Below are positions 38,152 through 51,508 of a stretch of DNA of 64,000 nt, piece by piece. The DNA comes from Lenzites betulinus. Taxonomy: Eukaryota; Basidiomycota; Agaricomycetes; Polyporales; Polyporaceae. The translations under genes and the position numbers were made by a program. Location of the stretch: positions 1 through 64,000 of the forward strand of contig JABYQU010000062.1 of assembly GCA_022264855.1 (NCBI GenBank). The letters are read 5' to 3'. Below the pieces are notes generated by a model that did not search any database, was not told where the DNA came from, and saw nothing but the letters and a program-made list of their open reading frames with translations. The first letter of the stretch is position 1, and each line of letters begins with the position of its first letter.

Positions 38152-39899
38152 TCAAAGCAGATCGAACACCGACGACTCACAACTTTCGGTATCCTCCACC
38201 GTGGTCGAGCTTTCGTTCAAAGCGCTTTCCAACACACGATATGCCTTCTCCCCTTCTTGATCTGACAGTCTCGCCGGGGCAATGCCTGGGGCAGCAAAAG
38301 ACCACCACTGGAACCGGAACCACGTCCGGGAAAGCTTGTCCCAATCCGCCCCGCCCACTGCGCCGCCCATGTCCTCCTCGACACCGTTCATATACAAGCG
38401 CCCCGCAGCGGCCCCCCCTTTAGGCCGTTGACTCCCCCGGTCGATTTCCTCGGCAATGGCCAGCATGTGGAGTGTCGGTATCTTCTCCGCCAGTTTCGCG
38501 GGCATCGCAGCTAGCGCCTCTCTGCGCCGAGCACGCGATGGTCCTCCGATCAGGCCACGCTCGATGTGTTGTGGCTGCCGCGACATCGGGACCATGTTGA
38601 AGTTCGGCGGCGGGCATCTCACGATGAAGCGCAGGGCGACGAGCGGCAGGTTGCGGAGCGTGCCCGGGACGAAGTCCTGCGACCACGGTCAATACGGCGA
38701 TGGCAGAGGCCGGACGACGACTCGACGGCGCAGTGAGAGAATGTGCTTACAGGCCATGTGTCGCACCAGGGGCGGTATGAATGGGGAATCACTTCAATGT
38801 CCATGATGCGCACGGCTGGCTGCTGCTGCGCGAGTGCCTCCCATAGAAGCGTCGGCGGGTCGGCGCGGTGCGGCATGAAACGGGTGGTGAGCTTGATGGA
38901 TTGTGGACGGAACACGGGCAAGGTGTGGGACAGGAGCGTGGTCGTGTTTTGATCCTCGCCAAGCAACCCTTGCAGTTGTAAATGCCGAACGGCGGTGAAG
39001 TGCCCGGCGGCCAACAAGGAGAGATTTGCTATATGGAGTGTCAGGCGTTCCAATCGAGGGAGGTGCATGGCATGCATGATTTTCATGGCATGGGTGTCAA
39101 AAAACGCCTGATGTAAGCTGTGATTCTCCTCGACCACGAGCCGAGATACGTTGGGGCATAACTGGATCAACGAGAGATAGGTAGCGTGACAACACTGGAG
39201 TGAGATATCGACAACAGCCGGGAAGCGGGGGGCAGAGTGACGAGGCGAGGAGTCTCCCTGAAGGGAGGCAATGGAGTCGGGGTAAAACCAAGATAGGGAG
39301 AGCGTGCGAAGACGAATGAGAGAGGCAAGAGTATTCAACAGGGCAGGCAGGGTTTTCTGCTTTTCGAGTTCTGTCCGTTCCACTGCGCTCCCAAGGATGA
39401 GGACTTCGAGGGTGGTGATGTGCTGCAGAAGAGTGACCATCTCATTGTCTATTCCGGTAAGCTCCAAGACACTGAGGTGGCGTAACGATATCAGTGCCAG
39501 ACCAATGGGAGGGTCGGGAGGGAAGAGAATGCTGCGAAAGCTAAATAGAGACCATCGGAACACGCAAAGGTTGTGAGCTTCGGCGAGTAAGAGGCCAATG
39601 GGTTGCTTGGTCTCGAAGGCGCTCGGTACAGCACTTGTATCTTTATCAACGGGGGAGCAAGAAAGCACTCGTAGCTGCCGAGCGCGAGGGCCGTCCGACG
39701 GGTCGCGAGCGGACAACATGTAGGTGCACATCTGGTGAAGTGTTGTGCCATTCCAGCAGTATGCCCATGCAGCCACGCGTGGGAGTGCCAGGGGAAAGAG
39801 CCTCTTGCATGTGAGGGCGGCATTGAGCGCATCTTCGCCATGGATATACGAGAATACCAAGAGAAGAACGTCGTCATTGAGCGACACAAGCGTCTCCAT
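38152..39899 (-). CDS. F-box-like protein with LRR-type C-terminal region, copy 1
   Basis: The start at 39899 gives METLVSLNDDVLLLVFSYIHGEDALNAALTCKRLFPL, a classical F-box at residues 5-45. F-box proteins usually recruit substrates to SCF ubiquitin ligases. The following 350 residues show leucine-rich periodicity (ISLRHLSVLELTGIDNEM, LEVLILGSAVER, LRTLSLSWFYPDS, NVSRLVVEEN, LERLTLHIANL). One intron near 38690-38755 joins the long first exon (ending SYRPWCDTWP) to the last exon (DFVPGTLRNLPLVALRF), which ends at 38152. Substrates are unknown. It stands in tandem with a related gene at 40075-41749. Confidence 0.82.
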
Positions 39900-40074
39900 C
39901 GCGATTGAGCAGTCCTTGTTGGATTGAAGAGCAGAAGAATTAAGTGGGTAAGTGAGTGGTGGTCACGGTCGACTCAAGGTATACTGATGTACATAGTCGT
40001 CTCTAGCGCGCATCACACCGCGTTCCGTAGATAGCAAGTGTAGTATTCATTCGCACATGTCCGAACGCGCGCCC

Positions 40075-41749
40075 TCAACCAGCGCTCCAGCACGTCGTAT
40101 CCGCAAAGTCCTGCATCCGCTCTCCCTCTCTCTTCTCCATCTGCATAGCCCATCGCCCCCGGCCATCCTGCACCACCTTCCAATACCCCACTACCATATC
40201 GCGATCGACGTGAGGACGCCCCTGCCGAAGAAACAGCGGTAGACGGATGCCCTCCGGAGGGCCCTCATCCGGACTTCCCCCGACATTCGCCATGTTGATT
40301 TCACCAGCAGCTACAGATATGTACTGCAGGGAAGGCAGTGCCCATGCGAGCCTCCCCGGCAGTGCGTTGAGCGACACCGCCCGATACTCCTCTAATTCTC
40401 TCGCGTCTGCGTAGTATTTCTGGGTCGCCGCGTAGGGGTTCGCGAATGCATCCGCGCGTGGCACGGTTGGCTGGATTGTAGGCGCGTGCGGCACGACCAC
40501 CGACAGGTGCCTAAGCTGGCGCAGGGGCCACAAAGTGTCCGGAACGTTGTCCTGCCACGCACCCTTCCTGTAAGCAAACACCCCGAAGACCAAGACGCAC
40601 ACTCACCAGCCAATGCTTGTACTCGATCCGGAGCGACGCCAGCGTCAGCTTCAGCTCCAGCACCTGCAGCCGCGGCGCCGCGGCCGCCACGCGCTCCCAA
40701 AACGCAATCGGCCCGCTCTGCGCGACGCGCACCGCGAGCGACAGCCGCAGCGGGTTCGTGAGCTCCAGCAGCGCCAGCAGGTTCTCGAGGGCCTCGCCGT
40801 CGTCTTCGTCCCCCACCACGAGATCCCCCAAACTCTCGATGCAGCTGACCGGTCCGACGCGGTGCAGGACGCACCCGCTCTCGATGGGCCGCGTCACTGT
40901 CAACTTGGGGATCGGCGGCCACCGCGGGCCGTCGCGCAGGGGCTGCGCCTCGTCGAGGCCGGCGTCGAGGTCGAACAGGAGGTGCTCCAGGCCCGGACAG
41001 CACTCCACGAGGTCGAGCGCGCTCGGGCACGTCGAGATGAGGCGCAGCGTGCGGAGGGACGGGAACCTGTACCTCGCGACCGTCGCCGCCGCCTCGGCCC
41101 ACTCCTCCCGGGCGGGGTCGAACGTCCACACGTCGAGCGCGCGCAGGTTGTGCAGCGGCGCGAGCGCCGCGCAGAGCCCCGCGACCGTCTTCGTCTCGCC
41201 GCACGCCTCGAGGTCGTCGTCGTCCGCCCAGAAGTACGCGAGCCGCAGCGTGTGGAGCGACGCGCTGAGCGGGCCGATGCGCTGCAGCGTGCCGTCGCCG
41301 ATGGTCGCGAAGTCCGCCGTGCGGAGGCGGGTCATCGCCGCGATGGCGGGCCCGATGCGCTCGTCGACGTCGAGGCAGGGGTGGAGGCGCTCGAACCCGA
41401 TGTGCCGCACGCGCGGGGCGGCCTCGAGGATGTCGGCGATGAGCGGCGCCTGGCTGAAGTCCCAGTAGTCGCTGTAGGACACGTTCGCCTCCGGGGGGTA
41501 GTCGAACGTGAAGATGGAGATGGAGACGTCATCGAGCTCGGTCGCGCGCGGGGGGTCTCCGGAGAGCATGAAGTCGCGGAGGCCCTCGAGGTCCTTGGGC
41601 GAGTGGCAGTCGGCGACGGCGGCGATGCGCGGTCGGGCGAGCCGGTAAAAACGTTTGGAGCAGAGTGCTACCTTCAGAGCAAGAGGTCCGTGGAGGTACG
41701 AGAATATGTTCAGCAGCACGTCGTCGTCGAGGGCCGGGGCGGCCGGCAT
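40075..41749 (-). CDS. F-box-like protein with LRR-type C-terminal region, copy 2
   Basis: The start at 41749 gives MPAAPALDDDVLLNIFSYLHGPLALKVALCSKRFYRL, the same F-box type as the neighbours. The body has LRR-like segments (LHTLRLAYFWADDDD, NLRALDVWTFDPA, SLRTLRLISTCPS, LEHLLFDLDA, LQVLELKLTLASL). A short intron (about 40556-40610) leads to the last exon (DNVPDTLWPLRQLRHLSVVV), with stop at 40075. It differs strongly from copy 1 outside the F-box, so the pair is not a recent duplication. An SCF adaptor role is inferred from the domain only. Confidence 0.82.
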
Positions 41750-42446
41750 CCTGTCAGACAATATAGCGAGTGTCGCAGTCGCAGTCGGGGGCGGGAGATG
41801 GTGGTTATGCATTCGCAGAAGCAAGCCGGTGGGGAAGAGGCTGACGAGGCGGCGAGGTGAGAGTGCAGAAAGAAGCCCTGCTCGCGGAGTGAGTCCACTT
41901 TATCCCAGAACGCGACCCGCACCGCGCTAGACTCACTTTGGCCTCCTTCCCGCAAAACCAAGAATGCATGCGCAATGGCCGACCGCCACGCACATGTCTT
42001 GTCTCGGAATCGCGAACGAAGGGTCCACGCACCAAAAGGGCCCATAGGGCACGCCCTTGCCCCGGCTGGCGCAAGCCACGCAGCAGGCTCAAGCGGGAAA
42101 AGAATGTGAATGGCGAGACCGAATACACACGCAACATCTTGGATCAGGGCTCTAAGCGTAGGAATATGAATACAGGCTTTCATCAGGGACCGCGACAGCA
42201 ATGGGACAAAGGGGGGCAGCGACCGACAATGCGGAGGGATACAGCTTGGGCACGACAGGGCGAGGGGGGGACAAAACGGTGTGGTGTAGTGGGTGGGCGA
42301 GAGGCGAGCGTACGGACCGGGGAGAATAGGAGACGACTGAGCTGGGGAAACCCGCACCATCCAGGCGGGAAGTCTAGCGCTACATATAGGGGACGACAAG
42401 GAGAGGACGGGACAAACAATGGAGCGACGCACAGACCTGCACCGCC
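41750..42446. other. Intergenic region
   Basis: This gap lies between the start of F-box gene 2 and the end of the Zn2Cys6 gene. No ORF or element is supported; it should hold the F-box gene promoter. Confidence 0.45.
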
Positions 42447-45400
42447 TTACGGCCCTGGCCCCGCCGGATGCGTCGGCCCCGCCGGGTGGCTCATCCCGCT
42501 CACATTGTTGATGTACGTCCCCCAATCGGCCCACCTAGCGCACACACAAACGCATCGTCAACGCGTGCTCCCGCCCCCGCGGCCCAAAACAAAACAAAAA
42601 AACACTCACTCAAAGCCCGTCGGCGCCGTCGACCACATATCCAGCGTATTGTCCGCAAACGCCAGTTCCTGCGCCGTCAGCCCAGGCCCCGGGCCCGGCG
42701 TGCCCGTGCCGCCCGCCGCCGCATCCGGCCCCGCCGCGCCCATCGCCGCCATCTCCGCCGACGCGAACGACGACGGGAACCCCGGCGCGTCCGACGCCGC
42801 CGACGGCGGGGGCGTCGCGAACATCTCGCCAAAGCCCGCCGGCCCGGGCACGTTGAACATCGACAGCACGCGCGGGTCGAACTGGCTCGTGCTCGGGGGC
42901 TGGTGCGACGGCGCCTGCGCGGCAGAAGACGACGACGGCATGGGAGTCATCGGCTGCTGCTGCTGCTGCGTCGCCGTGCTCGCGGCCGGGGGCCACTCCG
43001 GCGGGTAGCTCGTGCTGAACCCGGGGTGCAGCGGGAGCCTGCCCAGCTCCTCGGTGTGCACCGGGAGCGCGAAGAACGCGCCGTCCCCGCCGCCGGCCTT
43101 CCCGGCGGCGCTCAAGCCCGCGGGGGCCTTCTCGTTGTCGGACGTTGCGGGGGTGGACGCCTTCGACTGTGACTTGGACTGCGACTGCGAGCTCAGCGGC
43201 TGCGCAAAGGTGGCAGAAGCGAGGGAGGGTGCATCTTTGGACACGCGCCGGGACCCTGCCATCGTCCTCTCTGGACCAGTGGGCAGGATCGAGGGTGCAG
43301 CGGGACCGGTGGACGACATCGGACTGTCCGAGTCACGCTCGCGCTTGTGGTTCGGGGCCGGAGAAGCCTGTGGGAGAGGAAGGTCTCCGACGGACGCCAG
43401 CTCGTAAAGGATGTCCCTAGATTATACCCATTCAGATAGCGCGCCGTGGAAACAGCGCACGCACTCACCATAGCCGTCCAGCCGTGTGCCAGCTACACAA
43501 TCGATCAGCAAATAGCGAAGAAGAGCGCATGACAACCCACTCACTGAGCCTCGAGCATCTTCAGCATCTTCATGCACTTATGCACGTCCGCCATCTCCTT
43601 CGCCGGGTCCGTCGCGAGCCCCGACCGCTTCCCGCCCCAGATATTCAGCAGCAGCACGATGCCCGCCGTGAACAGCGACATCTGGTTGAAGTACGTCGGC
43701 CCGCCCGCACGGCGGTACTGCAGGTCGAGCACATGGATGCACGACCTTGCCGCATTCGTGCAGATCGCGAGCGACGGGAAGGAGAGCGGGGACGGCTTCC
43801 GCGGGGACGGGATGAACGGCCTGTGCACCGCGATCTGCAGCTGGTAGTAGTGCGCGTACAGGTTCGCCGACTGATTCAGGAACAGCAGGTTCTCGCGGTT
43901 CGGGTCCCACCGCACTATCGCGCGCGCAGTCCAGGCGTCAGTGCATACGTTACGGCGCGCAGGTGAGGGGGGCTGTGGCGGCGGAAGTGACTCACGGTGG
44001 TCAGGAACGGAGTCAATCCATTTGTTGAGCGCCGAGTCGAGCTCGGCCACGATGTGCTGCTCCCACTGTTGTCCCACGAAGCCAAGGAGCGCCTTGGACT
44101 TGTTGATGGAGTACTGCGCAATATACGTCGTAAGCCCGCCCGCCCGTACGTACCTCGCAGCAAGTGGGGCACGGCACTCACGATCGTCCGCAGGGCAAAC
44201 GCGAGAATCTGGTGCAGGCGGATATAGCAGTTGAAGAACGTGATCGTCGACGGCTTCCCGGGCGGCTGCTTGAACGCCTGCTCGGGATCCGGATGCGACC
44301 AGTACTCGTCGTCGCACTCGGTCGGCAGGTCAAGGTCGAAGCTGCGAAGATAAGGGTCCGGATACGATGGTCAGCTTCGGCGATATGCGGAATCCCTGAG
44401 ACAATCCAGGTTTGCTTACTCTTCGTCCTGGATCGCGCACGGTCGTCCGAGCGCAAAGCTCGCATGCCGATCCATCGCAACCAGCGTCCTGCGCGAATAT
44501 CGTCATTTTGTCTCATTGACCAGCAGTGAAAGTCCGAAGAATACCAGAACGCCCGCCGCCAGAGCTCTTCCTCCATTGTCGGCGTGGCGCTGTACACCTT
44601 CTTCCTGTGGGCGCCAACGTCCTGTGCCATGCGAATGCCGATACCGATAATCGTCCAGCACGCCTGCGGCGCGGACGTCCCTTGGAGGAAGCTTGCCGTA
44701 AGCTGCTCGGCGAATCGAATCCGCACATCGTACCACCAGACGCAATAAAATCAGCATCAGCGCGGACCGGTGCAGGGAAAAAAACGAGGATCAACGACAA
44801 GAAGGAGAGACAGATTAATCTCCGCGCGCAGATGACAGTAGCACAGGGCACGTACCGCGTATATCTGGAGGTCGTACAGCCTCGGCGGCGCAAGCAGCGA
44901 CTTGCGCACCATCTGCACCTGCTGGAACCACTTCCAGCCGGACGTCTGGGTGGTATCGTACCCCTCGAGCAGCACGCGCGGGTCGTCCGTGAAGCGCGCG
45001 CCGTTCGCGCACACGAGCAGCACCGTGCTGCCGAAGCCCTCGTCGTGCAGGTGCAGGCCGTCCTTGACGCCCTGCTCGAACGTCGGCCGGTGCAGGAGCG
45101 GCATGTAGCAGTTCATGTGCTGGAAATACAGGTCCACGAGCTTCGCGAGCAGGTCCGGGCGCGGGAAGTCCTTGTGCGGCGGGATCTCGTCATGCACTGT
45201 GGAGGTCAGCCACTGCGCGCGGCATCAGCCTACACCGCCCGCGCTCGCCCGCACACACACGGAAACACACGCACGGGGTGCAGGCTCCAGTGCTGCTGCC
45301 GCCGGCGCAGCAGCACGTTGTGCGCGTCCGGGTCGACCGTCGGCGGGAGGTGGATCGCCGCATACTCGTGCTTGAGGTCCATCGCGGTCTGGATGAACAG

Positions 45401-46396
45401 CAGGCTGCTCGACTTGCCGTGGTAGCGCATCGTGCTCGGGTGCACCGACATCGTCTGCAGCTTCGCGACGATGTTCCGCTGCGCGACCACCTCGTCGTCG
45501 CTCGGGTCGAGGTCGTCCGAGTCGACCGGCGCGGGCGCGCTGGGCCCGCACGGCGAGCCGATCACCGACGACGGTGTCTGCGCGGGCATCCCGTACGCGG
45601 CCTTGCCCCCCACGACTTGGCCCACACAGGGGCCCGGGCCCGCGCTCGACGGCTCGCCGTTGCGCTCGGCCAGCCAGGCGTCGCGGTCGAAGCTGCCCCC
45701 GAGCTCCTTTGTGAAGTCCGCGTTCGGACATAGCTGCGCGCGCCAGATCAGTGAGCAAACGGCGGTGGCGGGATGGCGGTGGCGCAGATGCACCGCGAGG
45801 AATGGATCGCAAGCGCCTCAGGATCCCAGGGCAGCAGACGGGCAACACACCTTGTTCAGGAGCTTCTCCATCTTCTCGAGGCGGGTCTCCAGACTCTCGA
45901 CGTACCTATCCCGGGCAATGACTCATCACCCACGCCGTCCGCGCAGAAGCCCACAGCTTACTCACCCTTTCGGAGGGCCCCGTTTCTGCACGCGTTGCCA
46001 GAGAATACGTGAGCGCCTGGGTCAAGTCCGGGGGGCCGGGATATGGCCCCGGGGCGCACGGCGGGGCAGCGCACACGCACCTTGGCGGCCTCGACATACG
46101 TGCACTCGAGCCGGTAGGAGACGCAGTTCGAGCAGCGGTTCCCGGGCATCTGCGCGCCGTCGCCTGCGGGTGGGAAGAAGCGTTACACACCGTGCACTAG
46201 CACTGCACACACTGCGCGCGCGGCGTACGCACATCGGACTGGGCGGCGGTGAGCGGCGGGGATCGCGGCGGGATCGAGGGGCGGGGGACGGGGACGTACT
46301 TTTCTTGCGCCTGCACATGTCGCAGGCCCGCTGGATCCTGCGCTTCTTCGCGTTCTGGACAGAGTCCCCTTCGTAGTCTTCCTCGGGCGACGACAT
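42447..46396 (-). CDS. Zn2Cys6 transcription factor with fungal-specific TF domain
   Basis: The start at 46396 gives MSSPEEDYEGDSVQNAKKRR. The Zn2Cys6 cluster is split over three exons: ACDMCRRKK (ends 46300), a 6-nt micro-exon TCCGAT at 46233-46238, and DGAQMPGNRCSNCVSYRLEC (from 46163). Joined, they read KKIRCDG and give C-x2-C-x6-C-x9-C-x2-C-x6-C. A coiled coil (RYVESLETRLEKMEKLLNKL) follows. The middle region is the fungal-specific TF domain (YFQHMNCYMPLLHRPTFEQG, RMAQDVGAHRKK, SATPTMEEELWRRAFW, LGRPCAI). The C-terminal third is Ser/Pro/Gln/Ala-rich. The last exon ends WGTYINNVSGMSHP...AGPGP at 42447. The target genes are unknown. Confidence 0.88.
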
Positions 46397-48561
46397 GGCG
46401 CAGCAGCAGCAGCGGTCAGTTTGTTCCTCGCGGGTGTTGGCTACAAACAGACGGGGCGACAAGCTAGGAGGGGGGAGTCGGAGGGGGAGACAAGTCAAGA
46501 GGAGGAGGAAGAACGGACCCGAGTTCTGGCAGGACGCGTCTTTCCGGCACCTTCGGGCGCCTATCGCTCGGAGTGCTCGATCGAGTTCTACTATAACTAA
46601 GGGGGTTCTGCAACGCTCAACAGTCGAGAACGTCCTGACAGCCTCCGCGGACATATGGCGTCCTAATTTTGACTCCAGATGATACAGTATAGCTTTCCTC
46701 ACCTACTGTAATTTTTTGGCAGAGCCAGAGTGGAAGAAGGAAGACGCGGAAGGATTCCGGTTTAGATTTGCATACACAGGGGCAGTTCTGCAAACGAGCC
46801 TCTGCAAGCATCCCACCTCCACGGAATTGCGTCAAACTCAGTGGATGGGTACTAGAGATGTATATTGGCAACCTGTATAAAGCATAGATTTTTGGGTGAA
46901 GGAGGGAGGGAGCACTCGAATTCGCAATATTTGCAGAACCCCCTAGTGATAGTAAGTGCGACTATCCTATCATGTTCCTAGTCCATGTACTATCACCCGC
47001 TCGTAGTCATCATAAATCCTCGAGTTTTCGTGCGCCACGCCCGCGCGCGGACATCGAGCACCTCCGCGCGCGCCATACATGTCTAATCTGTGCGCGGAGG
47101 ATGTACAGCCGTGCGAGCGAGAACACACGCTCGTACGACCGCGCGCGATATCAGCTGCCTCGCTCTCCCCCAACCTCTCGCGTCCCCACCCAATCCGCGC
47201 GCGCGTAAGCCCGGGTGCTGTCCAGCTTATCCCCTTTCGCGCGACGCCGAGTCGCCGACGTACATGATGACGCACTTCGTGTCGTGTCGCGCGCGTTCGA
47301 GCCCACGTAGAACGAGATGTCGACACTGCGTACGTATCATACCCCTATAGCGCTACTAGCCCGGTCCGCCACCCAGAGAGACGTGTTCGACGTCTCGTCC
47401 GACACGTACATCCAGACGACTCACTTAAGGGGCACCCAGCGTAGAGACTGCTGACTCCAACCAAGACCTACCCGGGCCCTCGTCCAACACGTACATACGG
47501 GCGACTCAGCCGGGCCCGCTGCGCTGCGCCCACCGCACCCAGACATACCCTTACATACTATCCCGACATACCCCGACATATCTCTCCGTGTCCCTCCTTG
47601 AGTGGACGGCACGACAATCCCCCCGACGCACCCAACGCGCCCGGCGGCCACGCACGCCGATCACACAGCCCACAGAGCAAAGCACGCATATGACGACCGT
47701 ATATGACCATTAGCCGGGCGAATATATGTACGACGTACTACGTAGGGGCAGGCGGGCTCGTACCAGTACAGAATATACAGACGGACTACGGACTATGTGA
47801 TGCGGGGCCGCGGCGCATGCGAGACGAGAGGTGCACGGGTAAGGGTGAGACGATATTGTCCAGACCATGCGGGGGGCGGGGGGCGGGGATTGCGATTGTG
47901 CTCTGGGGGATACGGGGAGAGGGAGGGAGGGGACGAAAAACGACGCGCGGCATACGCGCACCGCCACGCGAGAGGGAGTCGTCGAGTCGAGCTTAAAGCA
48001 CACACACCGACCGCCGTCCACCGCGCCCCGTCCCGCACCCGCACCGCACGCCGCGGCGAGTTACGATAGATAGAGTACAAAGCCCGCGCGATGACCGCAC
48101 GGGCCTGCTCGGTCGAGAGACCGGGAGACCGAAGACTGAAGACCGAAGACCAGAGTCGAATTGGAATGGGAATGGAATGAGAATGGGAACGAGGGACCGC
48201 CGGACGTGCGCCCGGATGCAGTGGATGGACACGAAGCAGAATTGGACAGGACTTGGGCCGGGTGTGGCAGGGCAGGGCAGGAGACGGGCGGGGGCGGAGA
48301 GCAAGCAGAGCAGCAGAGCGCGGGTGCGGAGTGCGGGAGTGGATGCGGGCGGGCAGATGCGATGTGGGCGAGGCTGTCGATGAGGATGAGGATGCCGATG
48401 TCGATATTGTTGCCAATACGGGTAAGGATGAGGATGATCATGCGGGGTCCGATGGGAGACGAGGATGCCGACGAGAGGCTAGAGTTACACCAGAGAACTG
48501 AAATCCGAGAAACCACCAAGCTTGAGGAGCACAGACGAACGACCGACCGACCCAGGGTAGC
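46397..48561. other. Intergenic region with simple repeats
   Basis: These 2.2 kb upstream of the Zn2Cys6 gene and downstream of the areA-like gene show no supportable gene. Degenerate GAATGG/GAAGAC repeats lie at about 48120-48200, and GATGAGGAT-type repeats at 48378-48445. On the minus strand they read as Pro/Ser/Leu-rich frames that are probably accidental. Confidence 0.45.
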
Positions 48562-51508
48562 TCACCACCCCGAGTAGTGGTAGTCGTCCGCCCAGCTCCG
48601 ATTGCGCGCCATCGCCTTCCTCCGCCGCTCCTCCATATCCTCCCCCTCCTGCACCGGGGCACCCTGCCCCTGCTGACCCTGGCCCGACCCCTGCCCCTCA
48701 AACGCAGCCTGCCCAAGCTGCCCATGCTGCTGCTGCAACTGCTGCTGCGTCGTGTCCCCATTCATCGCCGTCAACGGCCTCAGCCCGCTGCTCAACACGC
48801 CCCCGCGCCGGCTCGCGATCTTCACCTTGCTCACCTGCCTTTCCCACAGCAGGTTCCGCCGCAGGCTCTCCGACAGCTCCGTCTGCAGCATCGCGCGCCG
48901 CGTCGCGCGCGGCGTCATCGGCGGCGCCGGCGCAGGCAGGTTGTACGGGTGGTTCAGCGGGATCGGCGCGCTCGCCACCGTCGTCAGCCCGCTCGGCCGC
49001 CCCTGCCCCAGCCCCGACGCCTGTCCTTGTCCCTGGTGCTGCCCTGACGCCTGGTGCTGGTGCTGCTGCATGTGCGCGAACTGCGCCTGCTGCTCGCGGT
49101 GCTGCTTCTGCTGCTCCGTGAGCAGCCCGCGGTCCGAGTTGCGCCGGCGGCTCGGGTCCGCGAGCGCGGCCAGCTTCTGCTGCGCGAGGCTCCGCGACAC
49201 CTGGATCGTGTCGTCCGGGTTCTCGTCCTCGCTCTCCGTGTCCTCCAGCTCCTCCTCCTGCGGGCGGCCCTTCGGCCTGTATCCGTTCGCGTTCGCGTTG
49301 GGCGCGGCGGGGCCATTGCTCGAGCCCCGGGCGTGGCTGGGGCGCGGCGGAGGGGGGGAGGCGGGACGGGGCGGCTCCTCGGCCTGTGCGGTGACCTGCG
49401 CGGCGAGGGGCACCGCGACGGTGCTCTTGCTCATCTGCAGCCTCGGCGTAGGGCCCTGCCGCCCGAGCAGCGTCATATCCTGCGTCGACTGCGTCGTCCG
49501 CCTATACGGGTGGTTCGGCGGGAACAGATTCGGGTCCGGGTTCAGGAGCTGCGACAGCAGCCCCGAGCGCGTGCGGTTCAGGTTGTTCGAGTACGAGCGC
49601 TTCGGCACCTTCGCGAACATGTCGCGCTGGCGCTGCGCCTCCTCCGCGGCCTCGCGCAGGCGCGCCTCCTCCGCCGCCTGCGCGTGGCTCTGCGCCTTCG
49701 CCTTCGCCTTGCCCGCCTTCTGCGCCTTCTCGCGCTCCTCGCCGCTGTCCGCCTCTGACGCCCAGTCCGACTCGTTCTCCGTGTCGGTCGTGTCGTACTC
49801 GGACGACGTGCTCACCACGATCCCGCGCCGCGGCTGCGACGGCCCCGCGACGGCCTTCGTCGGCGCCGCCTGTGCCTGCGCCGGGGCCTGTTTCTGCTTC
49901 TGCTTTGCGTGCGCCTGAGTCAGGGGCGGGGGCAGCTGTGAATGCTTCGCGGGAGCAGGCGCGGGGGCGGGAGCGGCAGGCGCCGCGGGGCTCAACGGCC
50001 GCGTCCGGCTTGATGCGTCACCGTTCTGGCTTAGGGCGCGCGTCGACGACGACGCGCCCGCCCGAGATCCGTTCGACGATGTCGAGCCGATGTTGAATGC
50101 CGCCTTCTTGGGCTCGGCAGGCGCGCCGCCGCCCGCTGCCTTGCGCTGCGCCGTCTGCTGCCTGGACCCGTGCGAATGCAGCCGCTGCAGGACCGGCCGC
50201 ACGGGCGCGTGCCGTTCCTTGCTCTTCCGCACCTGCACCCGTGGGCGCTTCGCGGCGGTCGTGCTAGTGGTGGTGGCAGTGGCTGTAGGCCCGGCGACCT
50301 CCGACTTGATATGGCTAGACGTGCCGCTGCTCGGACTCTGAAGCTTGACGTCCGCGGTGGCGGACGTGCTCGCGTTCGAAGGCGCGCGCTCGGGGAAGTC
50401 CATGTCCGGCGAGCCAGCGTCTTGCAGGAAGAAGCGGCGGTCGGACGCCTTGAGCGTCTCCTCATTGTATGCCTTGGACTTTGCTGCGGCCTTCCCTGCC
50501 GGGGGCGAGGGCCGCTTCGCGGTGGACGAGGAAGCGGCGGGCGGCTGCTGCGGCGACGGTGCGGTACTATGCGGAACGGCAGGCTGCGTCGAAGCCGGGG
50601 GCGGCGCGATGGACGCTGACACGAGGGATCGTGCCGGAGGAGGCGGTAGAAGATGGCTCGACGTCTGGGCGGTAGCGGCCAGAGATGGTGGGTGGGAAAC
50701 ACCAGGGGTAGCCGGCGGCGTCGGATGTGGGGTTGGCACGATGACCACGACGTTAGGGAAGGATGTTCCGAGAGATTGACCCGGGGCGGAGGACAGCAGG
50801 TGCATCTTCGGAACGGAGGCGACCATGGGGCGGGGTTGGACGATGCTGGGCATAGCCGGCGAGCGCGAGAGTTTCTTCTCGGCGTCGACGTCTACTTTGC
50901 GAGGGAGGATGTCGAGGATCATTTTGCCCACTCCGATGGAACTGTGGGACTTGTGACGTTCCATCGGGGCGCTCACGGTGCTGATAGTGCTCAATCGGCG
51001 GGCGCCGGACAAGTGGGTTGGCGCGGGGGGGATTCCGTGCCAGGAGTGTGCCTGCGCGATGTCACTTGTGGGTGTAAGAGGTGGACGGCAGAGATTCGCT
51101 AGATGGGCGGGTTATTATCAGCAACGGACCGCTATTTTGGCACAGAAAGGGAGGGTACAGACATTGCTGCGCAGTGAGGCCGTCCTCGGAGATGGGGGTG
51201 ATTGGAGAGGGACTCCTTCTGTCGGACAGGGAGGGGGAGAGGGAACCGGGAGAAGAGGCAGGGGATGACTGTGCGGAGGCCATTTCGCGGTACCAGAGAC
51301 GCCAGGAGATGTTCTCGAGGCGGCGGCCGTCCTTGAGGGACTCTTTGCACTTTGTGAAGACTTTGTGGGCGCGGGTGAGCTGGGAAGAAAAAAGAAAGCA
51401 GCGGGGGTACGCACGAGCCCAGAGACTGCAGAGGGTGTCTTCGCCATCGAGATCCCTGACAACATCCGCTGCGACGGATAAGATCGGGGAGGGAAAGGAG
51501 GAGAGCAT
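48562..51508 (-). CDS. areA GATA-like (DUF1752) and DUF3295 domain protein, probable regulator
   Basis: The start at 51508 gives MLSSFPSPILSVAADVVRDL. After one intron the N-terminal domain continues LTRAHKVFTKCKESLKDGRRLENISWRLWYRE, the DUF1752 (areA GATA-like) signature. A long disordered region rich in Ser, Pro, Ala and Gln follows. The C-terminal third carries DUF3295-type segments: KRSYSNNLNRTRSGLLSQLL, LFPPNHPYRRTTQSTQDMTL, LNHPYNLPAPAPPMTPRATR and MLQTELSESLRRNLLWERQV. It ends DDYHYSGW at 48562. Proteins with this pair of domains are widespread in fungi and are linked by name to nitrogen and nutrient regulation, but the molecular role is not established. Two or three introns lie near the 5' end (51060-51420). 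Confidence 0.82.

Noticed and set aside
40613..41860. 415-codon plus-strand frame opposite F-box gene 2
   Set aside because: Composition is Arg/Glu/Val-rich shadow coding; the minus strand has the F-box and LRR pattern.
42468..43172. Arg-rich plus-strand frames opposite the Zn2Cys6 C-terminus
   Set aside because: These are the reverse of a Pro/Ala/Gly-rich coding exon; no independent evidence.
48752..49918. Plus-strand frame of 388 codons opposite the areA-like gene
   Set aside because: The minus-strand frame carries recognisable DUF3295 segments; the Cys/Ser-rich plus frame is a shadow.
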